Shown here: positions 10,104 through 18,640 of the stretch, piece after piece | Layout: every line of letters begins with the position of its first letter | How positions within the stretch are numbered: position 1 is the stretch's first letter | NCBI RefSeq assembly: GCF_018919385.1 | Contig: NZ_JAHLMF010000015.1 | Coordinates: 62,001 to 126,000 of the forward strand | Length of the DNA: 64,000 bases | Direction: 5' to 3' | Source: Geomonas diazotrophica | Lineage (GTDB): Bacteria > Desulfobacterota > Desulfuromonadia > Geobacterales > Geobacteraceae | Position numbers and translations under genes: made by a program | The notes under the pieces: generated by a model | Database searches by the model: none | What the model was told of the DNA's origin: nothing | The model's input: only the letters and a program-made list of their open reading frames with translations

Positions 10104-10865
10104 GTGGACATGAAAATTTCAGCCATATTGTCCTTTTTCGCAGTTCTCATAGTCTCCGCTCTCCCCGCCCGCGCGATGAACCCCAACGAAAGGCTGGTCT
10201 ACGACGTCAGTTGGACCGGGATCAAGGCGGGGGTCACGGTACAGGAGCTCAGCACCAAGGGGAACGAACTTCACATCGTCACCACCACCCGCTCCACGCC
10301 GTGGCTGGACACCTTCTTCAGGGTCGAAGACCGGGCCGAGTCCGTGGTCGTGCGCGGCAGTGGCGACCGCTTCGGCTTTCCGAGGTACTTCCGGAACAAG
10401 ATCAGCGAGGGAAATCACCGCCGCCTCAAGGAGGCGAGGTTCGACCAGCAGAAGCTCAAGGTGGAGTCGAAGGACCTCCTGCACAAGACCCAGCGCGTCG
10501 ATGACATCAGCGCGACCACCTACGATCCCCTTTCCATCGTCTATTACGTCCGCACCCTCGACCTCGTCCCCGGTCGCTCCCTCTTCGTCGACATCTACGA
10601 CTGCAAGAAACTCTGGAATACCGAGGTGAAGGTGCTCAAACGGGAGGAGATCGATACGCCGGTGGGACACTTCAAGACCATCGTGGTGCAGCCTCTGATG
10701 AAGGCAGACGGGTTCTTCGCGCGCACCGGTGAGGTCAAGGTATGGCTCACCGATGACGCGCTCAAGATACCGGTGATGGTGTCGACCAAGGTGAAGATCG
10801 GCAAGATTAAGGCAGTGCTGACCGGCGGGAGCTACTGGCCGCAGGCGGCGCAAAAGGCAGATTAA
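10104..10865 (+). CDS. DUF3108 domain-containing exported protein
   Basis: This 253-aa protein has a signal peptide (about residues 1-24, ending ALPARA) followed by a DUF3108 domain, recognised from the pattern NERLVYDVSWTGIKAG near the start of the mature part and the later PVGHFKTIVVQP. The family is periplasmic or envelope associated with unknown biochemical role. GTG at 10104 is favoured because AGGGG lies 7 nt upstream; ATG at 10110 is an alternative. It is a single gene between hpnK's group and convergent asnS. Function is not established. Confidence 0.75.
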   Translation: MDMKISAILSFFAVLIVSALPARAMNPNERLVYDVSWTGIKAGVTVQELSTKGNELHIVTTTRSTPWLDTFFRVEDRAESVVVRGSGDRFGFPRYFRNKISEGNHRRLKEARFDQQKLKVESKDLLHKTQRVDDISATTYDPLSIVYYVRTLDLVPGRSLFVDIYDCKKLWNTEVKVLKREEIDTPVGHFKTIVVQPLMKADGFFARTGEVKVWLTDDALKIPVMVSTKVKIGKIKAVLTGGSYWPQAAQKAD

Positions 10866-10921
10866 GACTAAGATTTAGACTAAGATTAAGACTGAGATTA
10901 AGACTAAGATTTAGATTGAGA
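10866..10921. repeat. Hexamer-type degenerate tandem repeat, forward block
   Basis: Immediately after the DUF3108 stop, about nine units follow that vary around AAGATT, AAGACT, GAGATT and TAGATT with a strict 6-bp period. A block of opposite polarity lies at 10981-11012, on the other side of a terminator. Confidence 0.9.
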
Positions 10922-10928
10922 AAACGAA

Positions 10929-10968
10929 GAGAGGCAAGGCACCCATGGCCCTTGCCTCTCCTTTTTTT
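10929..10968. terminator. Intrinsic terminator between DUF3108 gene and asnS
   Basis: GAGAGGCAAGG and CCTTGCCTCTC form a perfect 11-bp stem around a 10-nt loop and are followed by a run of seven T. It lies between the convergent genes and may end both; the - strand side is less T-rich. Confidence 0.88.
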
Positions 10969-10980
10969 GTTTTGGGTTTC

Positions 10981-11012
10981 CTCTCAGTCTTAATCTTAAT
11001 CTCGGTCTGTTC
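10981..11012. repeat. Hexamer-type repeat, reverse block
   Basis: Units CAGTCT-TAATCT-TAATCT on the + strand are the inverse of the block at 10866-10921. Together the blocks bracket the terminator as an inverted pair and this block runs up to the asnS stop codon. Confidence 0.85.
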
Positions 11013-12398
11013 CTAGAACTCCGCGTGCCTCGGCGTCCTGGGGAAGGGGATCACGTCCCTGATGTTCTCCATCCCGGTCAGGTACATGATCAGCCGCTCG
11101 AAGCCGAGCCCGAAGCCCGCGTGCGGCGTGGAACCCCAGCGACGGGTGTCGAGGTACCACGAAAGGGCTTCCGACGAGATCCCCGTCTCCAGCATGCGCC
11201 GCTCCAGCAGTTCCAGGCGCTCCTCGCGCTGACTCCCGCCGATGATCTCGCCTACCTTCGGGACCAGCAGGTCCATGGCGGCGACGGTCTTGCCGTCATC
11301 GTTCTGCCGCATGTAGAAGGCCTTGATCTCCTTTGGGTAATTGAGGATGAAGACGGGACCCCCCACCACCTGTTCGGTCAAGTAGCGCTCGTGCTCGGAC
11401 TGCAGGTCGAGCCCCCACTCCACGGGGAACTGGAACGATACCGGTGCCTTCTTGAGCCGCTCGATCGCTTCGCCGTAGTCCATCCTGGCGAAGGAGGCCT
11501 GCGCCACCGCCTCGATCCTCTGGATCAGCCCCTTGTCTATCTGGGTGTTGAAGAAATTCATGTCTTCGCCGCAGTGGTCCAGCGCGAAGCGGCACAGCCT
11601 CTTGAAAAAGGCCTCGGCCAGGTCGGCGTCGTCGGCGAGGTCGGCAAAGGCCATCTCCGGTTCGATCATCCAGAACTCGGCTGCATGGCGTGCCGTGTTG
11701 GAGTTTTCGGCCCGGAAGGTCGGCCCGAAGGTGTAGATGTCGGAGAAGGCCTGGGCGAAGAGCTCGCCTTCGAGCTGCCCGCTCACGGTGAGCCCGGTAC
11801 CGGTGGCGAAGAAGTCCTTGGAAAAGTCGATCTCTCCGTTTACGAGCGGCGGGTGGGCGAGGTCGAGCGTGGTGACCCGGAACAGTTCCCCGGCGCCCTC
11901 GCAGTCGTTGGCCGTGATGATCGGGGTGTGCACGTAGAGAAATCCGCGTTCGGCGAAGAAGCGGTGCACCTCCTGGGCCAGGGCCGAGCGCACCCGGAAC
12001 ACCGCACCGAAGGTGTTGCTGCGCACCCTGAGATGGGCGATGGTACGCAGGTACTCGAAGCTATGCCGCTTCTTCTGCATCGGGTATTCCTGGTCCGCCC
12101 CGCCAACCACCTCTATCTGCTGCGCCCTCAGCTCCAGTTTCTGCCCTGCCGCCGGCGACTCCTGCAACAGTCCGGTGACGGCAAGGGCACTGCCGGTGCC
12201 GATCCCGGTAACCTCGTCGTAGTTGGGGAGGTCGGGCTCCGCAACCACCTGTATTCCGGAGAGGCACGACCCGTCGTTCAGGGAGATGAAGGTCACCTCC
12301 TTGCTGTTTCTGATCGTGCGCGCCCACCCCTTGACGAGAATGGTGCTGCCTGGTTTGCTCTGGTCCAGCGCCTGTTTCACCTTGGTTCTAGCAGTCAT
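11013..12398 (-). CDS. asnS: Asparagine-tRNA ligase
   Basis: The 461-aa class II synthetase charges tRNA-Asn. It has an N-terminal OB-fold anticodon domain (LVKGWARTIRNSKEVTF), motif 2 with FRAENSNTARHAAEFWMIEPE, and motif 3 GFGLGFERLIMYLTG, followed by IPFPRTP at the C-terminus. I chose ATG at 12398 (MTARTKVK) because GTGGAG lies about 8 nt upstream and the length then matches E. coli AsnRS (466 aa); the frame stays open upstream but only antisense to the next gene. Presence of asnS implies direct rather than transamidation-based Asn-tRNA formation. Confidence 0.96.
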   Translation of the reverse strand: MTARTKVKQALDQSKPGSTILVKGWARTIRNSKEVTFISLNDGSCLSGIQVVAEPDLPNYDEVTGIGTGSALAVTGLLQESPAAGQKLELRAQQIEVVGGADQEYPMQKKRHSFEYLRTIAHLRVRSNTFGAVFRVRSALAQEVHRFFAERGFLYVHTPIITANDCEGAGELFRVTTLDLAHPPLVNGEIDFSKDFFATGTGLTVSGQLEGELFAQAFSDIYTFGPTFRAENSNTARHAAEFWMIEPEMAFADLADDADLAEAFFKRLCRFALDHCGEDMNFFNTQIDKGLIQRIEAVAQASFARMDYGEAIERLKKAPVSFQFPVEWGLDLQSEHERYLTEQVVGGPVFILNYPKEIKAFYMRQNDDGKTVAAMDLLVPKVGEIIGGSQREERLELLERRMLETGISSEALSWYLDTRRWGSTPHAGFGLGFERLIMYLTGMENIRDVIPFPRTPRHAEF

Positions 12399-12469
12399 GT
12401 GAACAACTCCACTGGTGGATTTTAATGCATCACTTATAGCATACAGGGGTGGGCTCGGCAAAAGCATAG

Positions 12470-12497
12470 TTGACAGCCGGGGTGGCTCTCGTATAAC
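12470..12497 (+). promoter_or_regulatory. Predicted promoter of the PDZ gene
   Basis: TTGACA at 12470-12475 and TATAAC at 12492-12497 have a 16-bp spacer. The expected start site (about 12504) falls only a few bases before the ATG at 12508, and no ribosome-binding site is visible, so the message could be nearly leaderless. Confidence 0.6.
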
Positions 12498-12507
12498 TTC
12501 ACTGGCC

Positions 12508-12891
12508 ATGATCAAGACCCTTTGCGCCATTTTGCTCTTCGCCCTGTTGCTCCTTCCGGCCCGCAGCCAGGCTGCCGCCGTTTTCGGCGGAGTCGGCATC
12601 GACGGGGTCCCCAGGGCAGACGGCACCATCGTGGTGCGGCAATTGGTTGCCGGTGGACCGGCCCATCTGGCCGGGATCAAGGCCGGTGATATCATCACCC
12701 AGGTTGACGGCACCCCGACCGCCGGCAGCGACTTCAAGTTCATCGTCGAGCGGCGGTTGCGCGGTCGCGCCGGGACCTCGGTCCTGGTCCTGGTGCACCG
12801 TCCCGGCAACCCGAAGACACTGAGTTTCAAACTGGTCCGGCGCCAACTCAAGGTAGCCGGACCCGCCAAAAAAGAAGCAAAGGGGGAGTGA
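12508..12891 (+). CDS. Exported single-PDZ-domain protein
   Basis: The 127-aa product has a signal peptide (MIKTLCAILLFALLLLPARSQA) and one PDZ domain: GVGIDGVP, then GGPAHLAGIKAGDIITQVDG, the peptide-binding core, then GRAGTSVLVLVHRPG. No protease domain is attached. Such stand-alone PDZ proteins act as periplasmic binding modules. The stop overlaps the SD region of the next gene by a few bases, so the two are co-translated with the thiol protein downstream, perhaps a partner. The start 12508 is the only methionine placed before the signal peptide hydrophobic core without antisense-only sequence. Confidence 0.8.
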   Translation: MIKTLCAILLFALLLLPARSQAAAVFGGVGIDGVPRADGTIVVRQLVAGGPAHLAGIKAGDIITQVDGTPTAGSDFKFIVERRLRGRAGTSVLVLVHRPGNPKTLSFKLVRRQLKVAGPAKKEAKGE

Positions 12892-12893
12892 AC

Positions 12894-13262
12894 ATGCGCA
12901 TCCTGCTGACTGCAATCCTGGCCGTATCCCTGCTGGCCCCGGCTGCCGGGGCCGGCGCCGAGCAACTCCCGCAGAGCCCGCTCGGAAGCCGCAGCGTGCA
13001 GACCAAATACCCGAAGATCGTGCTTTTCTCCACCTCCTGGTGCCCCCATTGCCGGGCTGCAAAGGAATACTTCACCAGGAACAACATCCCCTTCATCAAC
13101 AGGGATGTCGAGTTGGACAGTGCCGCCATGGAACTGGTCACCGGCAAGTACAAGAGCCAGGGGGTTCCGGTGATCGTGATAGGGGAGGACGCCAAGGTGC
13201 TAAAGGGCTTTGACCAGCCCCGCTTCGAGAAGGCGCTCGACGAGGTACGCAAGAAGAAATAA
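12894..13262 (+). CDS. Secreted glutaredoxin-like thiol protein
   Basis: This 122-aa protein has a signal peptide (about 1-21) and a glutaredoxin-fold domain with the redox motif CPHC in STSWCPHCRAAKEYF and the conserved GVPVIVIGE (cis-proline) segment. CPHC is the DsbA-type active-site sequence, suggesting an oxidising or exchange role in the periplasm; that is inference. GGGGGAG lies 5 nt before ATG 12894. It overlaps nothing but starts 2 nt after the PDZ gene stop. A terminator follows at 13289. Confidence 0.82.
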   Translation: MRILLTAILAVSLLAPAAGAGAEQLPQSPLGSRSVQTKYPKIVLFSTSWCPHCRAAKEYFTRNNIPFINRDVELDSAAMELVTGKYKSQGVPVIVIGEDAKVLKGFDQPRFEKALDEVRKKK

Positions 13263-13288
13263 CGGGCTGGATCAGCCGTCGGTAAGGG

Positions 13289-13317
13289 GGGAGCATCGTC
13301 GATGCTCCCTTTTTTTG
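13289..13317 (+). terminator. Intrinsic terminator after the glutaredoxin-like gene
   Basis: GGGAGCATC-GTC-GATGCTCCC forms a perfect 9-bp hairpin followed by eight T. Confidence 0.92.
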
Positions 13318-13328
13318 TTCAATATTTT

Positions 13329-13436
13329 GGCCGCGGATAACATCTGAGCAAATCGGAGAGAGGCGAACGCTTCAGGCATAACCAAAGCGGCTGTTGCCTT
13401 ACTCAGAAGTTCTCAGATTTTCTCCGTGGCCAAAGG
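13329..13436. repeat. Long inverted-repeat element (CTCCGTGGCC family), copy 1
   Basis: The left arm (GGCCGCGGATAACATCTGAG) and right arm (ending CAGATTTTCTCCGTGGCC) are imperfect inverted copies about 30 bp long, separated by about 40 bp. Related elements lie at 51311-51392 and 52534-52638. It sits between convergent genes. Confidence 0.8.
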
Positions 13437-13443
13437 TTCCGGT

Positions 13444-14421
13444 TCACATCTCAGTCGGTTCGTCCTCTGCCAGCAGGAAGAACAGGACCTGCACCAGTTT
13501 TGGATCGATATTGCAGCCGCTCATCCCCTTCATGGTCCACATGACCTCTTCACGGTTGAACCCCTTGCGGTAGGGGCGGTCCATGGTGAGCGCATCGCAG
13601 ATGTCCGCCGTCGCGACGATCTGGGCCTCTATGGGGATCTTGCTGCCTTCCAGCCCGTAAGGGTATCCCTTGCCGTCGAAGCGCTCGTGGTGGTAAAGCA
13701 CGATGTTCTGGACCGTCTTGGAGAGGTTCGCCTTTCTGACCACTTCGCATCCCCACTCAGGGTGCTTCATGACGATCTTGAATTCTTCCGGAGTCAGCGC
13801 TCGCTCGGCGTTGAGGATCGCCTCCGGGACGCCGATCTTGCCGCAATCGTGCAGCCAGCTCCCGTACCTGATCTCCTGCTGGACATCCTCCGGGACCCCC
13901 AGCTTCGCCGCGAGCCGGAGGGCCAAGGTGGCGACCCGGTCGCAATGTCCCTTTGTACAGGCGTCCTTGAGCTCGATGGTCTGCGCCAGCGAGTGCAGGA
14001 TGAACTCGTCCTCCCGCTTGATGGCCTGCAGCACGCGGTAGCGGCGGATGCCGTCCTTGACGGCACGCAGCATCTCGGCCTTCTTCCAGGGCTTCAGGAC
14101 GAAACGAAACACCTCGCCGCTGTTGATGGCGGCCAGCGTCGTGGAAAGGTCGGCGCTGCCGGTCATCATGATCTTGACGGTGTGGGGCGAAATCTCCTTG
14201 ATGCGCGACAGTAGCTCGATGCCACGCATCCCGGGCATCTCGTTGTCCGAAACGACCACTGCGACCGACTGGTGCTCGACGATCTGCAGCGCCTCCATAG
14301 CGGAAGACGCGGTGAGAACCGTGAGTCCCCTGTTCTCGAAGAGCTCGCTGGTGTACGCCAGGTAGCTCTTCTCGTCGTCCACGAATAGCACCGTCTCGCG
14401 CTGTAGTTCCTTATTTTGCAT
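13444..14421 (-). CDS. Response regulator with HD-GYP c-di-GMP phosphodiesterase domain
   Basis: This 325-aa RpfG-like protein has a receiver domain (about 8-125; LFVDDE at the N-terminus, phospho-acceptor Asp59 in VVSDNEMPG, and the conserved lysine in FVLKPWKK) and an HD-GYP domain (about 140-325) with HDCGKIG, YHHERFDGKGYPYGL and DICDALTMDRPYRK. All catalytic residues are present, so it should degrade cyclic di-GMP when phosphorylated. No cognate kinase gene is adjacent; it is transcribed alone and divergently from a MerR-like gene. Confidence 0.93.
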   Translation of the reverse strand: MQNKELQRETVLFVDDEKSYLAYTSELFENRGLTVLTASSAMEALQIVEHQSVAVVVSDNEMPGMRGIELLSRIKEISPHTVKIMMTGSADLSTTLAAINSGEVFRFVLKPWKKAEMLRAVKDGIRRYRVLQAIKREDEFILHSLAQTIELKDACTKGHCDRVATLALRLAAKLGVPEDVQQEIRYGSWLHDCGKIGVPEAILNAERALTPEEFKIVMKHPEWGCEVVRKANLSKTVQNIVLYHHERFDGKGYPYGLEGSKIPIEAQIVATADICDALTMDRPYRKGFNREEVMWTMKGMSGCNIDPKLVQVLFFLLAEDEPTEM

Positions 14422-14548
14422 GCGCTCTCTCCCAGCTACTCATTAAGTAGCCACGGTCTCCTTATCGGCATAATTCCCGCAAAGAAAAGGGAAAAAATAG
14501 CGCTGCCTAAAATTCTAATCGTTTTGAGGTGCTACGCCATGCCCCGGC

Positions 14549-14576
14549 TTGACATGGTAGGCTTAAGCGGTACCAT
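14549..14576 (+). promoter_or_regulatory. Candidate promoter for the small MerR-like gene
   Basis: TTGACA at 14549-14554 and TACCAT at 14571-14576 with a 16-bp spacer, about 95 bp before the start at 14673. The -10 is a poor match, so this is tentative. Confidence 0.4.
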
Positions 14577-14672
14577 CCAACGGTGAAACTGTCATTAAAA
14601 CCGAGGCGGCTGCTCTCTTTTCAACGCAAGCGCCTCAGCTCCGGGTGGGACCGAAGCGAAGGAGGGACGATC

Positions 14673-14855
14673 ATGCTGGTATCCAAGAGCTGGTACACCC
14701 TGGCCGAGGCGTGCGAGAAATTCGGCGTGGAGATGGAGCGTCTGCAGGTATGGATCGACGAGGGGGTGATCCGCACCGAGGAGGAGAGCGGCAAGGTGGT
14801 GCGGGTAAACGGCGACGATCTGGAACTGAAGATCGATGAGTTGACCGGGATCTAA
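14673..14855 (+). CDS. Small MerR-like helix-turn-helix protein
   Basis: A 60-aa protein, [25 protein letters not shown], resembles the winged-helix half of MerR-family DNA-binding domains, with no effector domain. GAAGGAGGG lies 6 nt before the ATG, which makes this the start despite an in-frame ATG 90 nt further upstream. It may bind DNA or act as an adapter. It lies 116 bp before the second HD-GYP gene and could be in the same transcript. Function is unknown. Confidence 0.72.
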   Translation: MLVSKSWYTLAEACEKFGVEMERLQVWIDEGVIRTEEESGKVVRVNGDDLELKIDELTGI

Positions 14856-14971
14856 CTGTTTTTTGGTGAGAAAGCGGCCGGCGAGACTCAAGGTCGCCCC
14901 TTTGCTGCCGATAAGGATCTTGTGCGGCGCGTTTCATCCATACGCCGCACGAGTTCCATGCGGAGGTAGCC

Positions 14972-15934
14972 ATGGGGGAGCTCTACGTACCCGTCAGCAT
15001 AGAAAGCATCCAGGCGGATGTCTTCCCGGATGTCGCCCTTTACATAAAAAGCGGCGACAAGTACATCCTTTACAAGAGTCATGGCCGGAATTTCTCCAAC
15101 CAGGATGCCGCGCGCCTGATGGAGAACAAGGTCGAATTCCTATTCGTGAGCCCGGCCGATCTCGAGGTGATCACCGCCTACATGGAGAGCAACGCCGAGC
15201 GTGTACTCAATGACGACACGCTGCAGGCAAAGATCAAGGGGAAGATCATCTACCAGACCTCCATAAACTTCGTGGGGGACATCTTCGAACACCCCGAGAA
15301 GGTTTCCGACTTCTCCCGCAGCCAGAGGATGGTCAAGAACCTCCTGCAGTACCTGTCCAGCGACCGGGACTCATTCCAGTCGCTGGAAAGCGTGATGACC
15401 CACAACTACTACACCTTCGTGCACAGCCTGCAGGTGACCGCCCTGTCCGTGCTGCTGCATTCGGAGGCCTACCTTCTTTCCCATGACGAGATGCTCGACG
15501 TCGGCATCGGGACCTTGCTGCACGACTTCGGCAAGGTCTTCGTCTCCCCTACCATCCTCAGCAAGGAGGGGAAGCTTACCCCGAGTGAGCTGGAGGAGTA
15601 CCGCAGGCACCCCGAAGAGGGGTACCAGTACCTGAAGAAACACACCAAGCTCTCCGACATCTCGCTGGGGGTGGTGCGTTGCCACCACGAGCGCAACAAT
15701 GGCAACGGCTACCCGCAGGGGCTGAAGGGGCCTGAGATTTCGCGCAGCGCCCAGGTGGCCGCCATCTGCGATGTCTACTGCACCCTGACCATAGACCGCT
15801 CCTGCCGCAAGGCACTCTCCTCGGCAATAGCCCTGCTGATCATGAAGCAGGAGATGAAGGGCTCCTTCAACGAGCGGTTGCTGGATGCCCTGGAGGGAAT
15901 CGTCTGTACCGATAACCCGGCACAGTTCCTCTAG
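14972..15934 (+). CDS. HD-GYP domain phosphodiesterase with N-terminal sensory region
   Basis: This 320-aa protein has no receiver domain. Residues 1-110 (VPVSIESIQADVFPDVALYI and then VEFLFVSPAD) resemble the N-terminal region of other HD-GYP proteins but I cannot name a ligand. The HD-GYP domain is intact (LLHDFGKV, RCHHERNNGNGYPQGL, AICDVYCTLTIDRSCRKA), so cyclic di-GMP hydrolysis is likely. CGGAGG precedes ATG 14972. The paralogous HD-GYP gene at 13444-14421 lies nearby on the other strand. Confidence 0.88.
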   Translation: MGELYVPVSIESIQADVFPDVALYIKSGDKYILYKSHGRNFSNQDAARLMENKVEFLFVSPADLEVITAYMESNAERVLNDDTLQAKIKGKIIYQTSINFVGDIFEHPEKVSDFSRSQRMVKNLLQYLSSDRDSFQSLESVMTHNYYTFVHSLQVTALSVLLHSEAYLLSHDEMLDVGIGTLLHDFGKVFVSPTILSKEGKLTPSELEEYRRHPEEGYQYLKKHTKLSDISLGVVRCHHERNNGNGYPQGLKGPEISRSAQVAAICDVYCTLTIDRSCRKALSSAIALLIMKQEMKGSFNERLLDALEGIVCTDNPAQFL

Positions 15935-16136
15935 AGGCAACGGGCAATGGATGGACAGCGGGAACGGTGGAGGCTGCCCGTTCATGGCTATAGCTCCACG
16001 GGCAAGAGGGAGTCAACGCCCTGGCAAGGACGGCGGCAATTGCGTTCTAAAGGTATGGGCGAAAGTGACGAAGAAGTAGTGAAGGCAGGAAAATCGTAGT
16101 CAATTATCGACTCTCAATTGCGCAAAGGGGGGTGCC

Positions 16137-16640
16137 TTGAGCAACAGCATAACGTTCGAAGAGATCATGTTCACCATCATGTCGGCGACCCAGGATACCT
16201 TCAAGAGCTACATGAATACCGACATATACGCGGGCAAGGTGGAGAAAAAGATCAACCCGCTACAAAGCGACGTGGTGGGGATCGTGGGGGTGGCGGGAGA
16301 CCGGGTCGGCTACATCATCTTCGCGACCGAGAAGGGGCCGGCGGAACAGATCGCCAAGGACCTCCTGATGCTGGACGAGGCTGACGACGAGGCGATCAGC
16401 GACGCGGTCGGCGAGGTGGCCAACAACATTGCCGGGGTCTTCAAGACCAAGTACCACGAGCAGTACAGCAGCGTGGCCCTGGGACTTCCCCTGGTTCTCT
16501 CCGGACGGCTGCGGCCGATGACCGATCCCCCCGAACAGTCCACCATGGACGGGAGCATGAGCGTGCAATGTAAGGGGGTCACCATCCCCTTCACCACCAT
16601 GGATGGGAAGCTCCACTTCCGGGTCATGGTTTACATGTAG
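16137..16640 (+). CDS. CheX-family protein (CheY-P phosphatase-like)
   Basis: The 167-aa protein matches the CheC/CheX fold: an early segment FEEIMFTIMSATQDTF, a middle VVGIVGVAGDRVGYIIFA, and the helix SDAVGEVANNIAGVF with the E..N catalytic pair that dephosphorylates CheY-P in CheX. The start is TTG at 16137 with AAAGGGGGG upstream; no in-frame ATG lies nearby. No chemotaxis genes are adjacent, so it could serve the receiver protein encoded at 13444-14421 or another regulator; that link is speculation. Confidence 0.82.
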   Translation: MSNSITFEEIMFTIMSATQDTFKSYMNTDIYAGKVEKKINPLQSDVVGIVGVAGDRVGYIIFATEKGPAEQIAKDLLMLDEADDEAISDAVGEVANNIAGVFKTKYHEQYSSVALGLPLVLSGRLRPMTDPPEQSTMDGSMSVQCKGVTIPFTTMDGKLHFRVMVYM

Positions 16641-16683
16641 CTGACTAGGGCAACTACAGGGACTAGGGACTAGAAGAAACCAA

Positions 16684-16722
16684 AAGAAAGCCCCCGCTGC
16701 CATGACGGCACGGGGGCTTTCT
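16684..16722 (+). terminator. Intrinsic terminator between CheX gene and fumarase
   Basis: AAAGCCCCCG and CGGGGGCTTT bracket a 14-nt loop and a T run follows; the A-run on the other side makes it bidirectional between convergent genes. Confidence 0.87.
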
Positions 16723-16744
16723 TCCATCCAACGATGATTCTGCA

Positions 16745-16766
16745 GGGGCGAATAATCATTCGCCCC
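16745..16766. repeat. 22-bp palindromic repeat, copy 2
   Basis: The same GGGGCGAAT-N4-ATTCGCCCC palindrome as at 9942-9963, here 15 bp before the fumarase stop codon. Confidence 0.9.
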
Positions 16767-16780
16767 CCTCACTTCTGCAA

Positions 16781-18406
16781 CTAAATTCCCAATTGCTTGA
16801 AGAAGTCGTTCCCCTTGTCGTCCACCAGGATGAACGCCGGGAAGTCCTCAACCTCGATCTTCCAGACCGCTTCCATCCCCAGTTCGGGGAAGTCGATGCA
16901 CTCCACCTTCTTGATGTTCTCCTCGGCGAGGATCGCGGCCGGGCCGCCGATGGAGCCGAGGTAGAAGCCGCCGTGCTTCTTGCAGGCGTCGGTTACCTGC
17001 TGCGAGCGGTTACCCTTGGCGATCATGACCATGGAGCCGCCGTTGGCCTGGAGCAGATCGACGTAGGAGTCCATGCGGCCGGCGGTGGTGGGGCCGAAGG
17101 AGCCGGAGGGCTTTCCTTTCGGAGTCTTGGCCGGACCCGCGTAGTAGATCGGGTGGTTCTTCAGGTACTCCGGAAGCGGCTTGCCGGAGTCGAGGATCTC
17201 CTTGAACTTGGCGTGGGCGATGTCGCGGCCGACCACGATGGTGCCGGAGAGGAGCAGCGGGGTCGAGACCGGGTGCTTGGAGAGCTCGGCCAGGATGTCC
17301 TTCATAGGCTGGTTCAGGTTGATCCTGACGCCGTGTTCGTGCTTGCCGCGGAAACGCTCGGGGATGAGGCGCCCCGGGTTCTCGTCCATCTGCTCGACCC
17401 AGATCCCTTCCTTGTTGATCTTGGCCTTGATGTTGCGGTCCGCGGAGCAGGAAACGCCCATGCCGACCGGGCAGGAGGCGCCGTGACGCGGCAGGCGGAT
17501 GATCCGCACGTCGTGGGCGAAGTACTTGCCGCCGAACTGGGCGCCGATGCCGGACTCCTGGGCCGCCTTCAGGAGCTCCGCTTCGAGGGCGAGGTCGCGG
17601 AAGGCCTGGCCGTGCTCGTTGCCGCTGGTCGGGAGCGCGTCGAGGTACTTGGCGCTGGCGAGCTTAACGGTTTTGAGGCAAGCCTCGGCGCTGGTGCCGC
17701 CGATGGCGAAGGCGAGGTGGTACGGCGGGCAGGCGGCGGTGCCGAGCGTCTTCATCTTGGCCACGAGGAACTTGATCAGGCTGTCCGGGTTGAGGAGCGC
17801 CTTGGTCTCCTGGTACAGGTAGGTCTTGTTGGCGGAGCCGCCACCCTTGGCCATGAACAGGAACTTGTACTCGGCACCCTTGGTGGCGTACAGATCGATC
17901 TGGGCCGGGAGGTTGGTCCCGGTGTTGGTCTCCTTGTACATGTCCAGGGCGACGGTCTGGGAGTAGCGCAGGTTCTCCTCGGTGTAGGTACGGTAGACCC
18001 CCTTGGAGAGGTACTCCTCGTCGTTGGCGCCGGTCCAGACCTGCTGACCCTTCTTGCCCATGACGATGGCGGTGCCGGTGTCCTGGCAGATGGGGAGTTC
18101 GAAGTTGGCCGCCACCTCAGCGTTTCTCAGGAAGGCGAGGGCAACACCCTTGTCGTTCTGGGAGGCTTCCGGATCGGTCAGGATCTTGGCGACCATCTCG
18201 TTGTGCTCAGGGCGGAGCAGGAAGGAGAGGTCCTTCATGGCGGCGTTGGCCACTACGGCAAGGGCCTCCGGAGCTACCTTGAGCACCTCCTGCCCTTCGA
18301 AGTTGGCGACCGAAACGTACTGCTGGGAGTCCGGGATGAGGCGGTACTTGGTGGTGTCCGGCCCGAGCGGGAAAGCTTCCTGGTACTTGAACTCTGGAGT
18401 TGCCAT
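16781..18406 (-). CDS. fumA: Class I fumarate hydratase (4Fe-4S)
   Basis: The 541-aa protein is the one-polypeptide iron-sulfur fumarase, which interconverts fumarate and malate. [19 protein letters not shown] and [14 protein letters not shown] supply the three cysteine regions. [21 protein letters not shown] is diagnostic. ATG 18406 ([10 protein letters not shown]) has GGAG upstream; the frame remains open for 34 codons further but without a better start. The symbol could equally be fumB; the class is certain, the isozyme is not. A single gene unit with divergent/upstream gap of about 230 bp. Confidence 0.93.
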   Translation of the reverse strand: MATPEFKYQEAFPLGPDTTKYRLIPDSQQYVSVANFEGQEVLKVAPEALAVVANAAMKDLSFLLRPEHNEMVAKILTDPEASQNDKGVALAFLRNAEVAANFELPICQDTGTAIVMGKKGQQVWTGANDEEYLSKGVYRTYTEENLRYSQTVALDMYKETNTGTNLPAQIDLYATKGAEYKFLFMAKGGGSANKTYLYQETKALLNPDSLIKFLVAKMKTLGTAACPPYHLAFAIGGTSAEACLKTVKLASAKYLDALPTSGNEHGQAFRDLALEAELLKAAQESGIGAQFGGKYFAHDVRIIRLPRHGASCPVGMGVSCSADRNIKAKINKEGIWVEQMDENPGRLIPERFRGKHEHGVRINLNQPMKDILAELSKHPVSTPLLLSGTIVVGRDIAHAKFKEILDSGKPLPEYLKNHPIYYAGPAKTPKGKPSGSFGPTTAGRMDSYVDLLQANGGSMVMIAKGNRSQQVTDACKKHGGFYLGSIGGPAAILAEENIKKVECIDFPELGMEAVWKIEVEDFPAFILVDDKGNDFFKQLGI

Positions 18407-18604
18407 CGGTTCTGTTCTCCTTTGCGTGGGATTGATGGTGACTGGTATTCGTAACCGTGCGGACGGCACGGTAAAAAATGTATACACGATTCGCGGAATA
18501 TATTGCAAAAGGCCAATTTTGTCGAGAGCTAAGTTTACTCGGGGAGTGTCTGCAAAGGTATTGGGGGAGGGGGCTGCGGTGCGTGCGCGGTGCCGGAAGG
18601 GTGG

Positions 18605-18632
18605 CGGGCCCCGCCAGAGACGGCGGGGCCCG
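18605..18632. terminator. GC-rich hairpin after the lipase gene
   Basis: CGGGCCCCGCC and GGCGGGGCCCG form a perfect 11-bp stem with a 6-nt loop, 9 bp beyond the lipase stop on its downstream side. There is no T run, so it is a structure that may slow polymerase or protect a 3' end rather than a standard terminator. Confidence 0.6.
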
Positions 18633-18640
18633 GCCCTGGA

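Noticed and set aside
10866-11012. CRISPR array
   Set aside because: Units are 6 bp and degenerate with no spacers.
11013-13049. AsnS extended to 678 residues
   Set aside because: The extra N-terminal part is antisense to the PDZ and glutaredoxin-like genes; AsnRS starts at 12398 with a proper ribosome-binding site.
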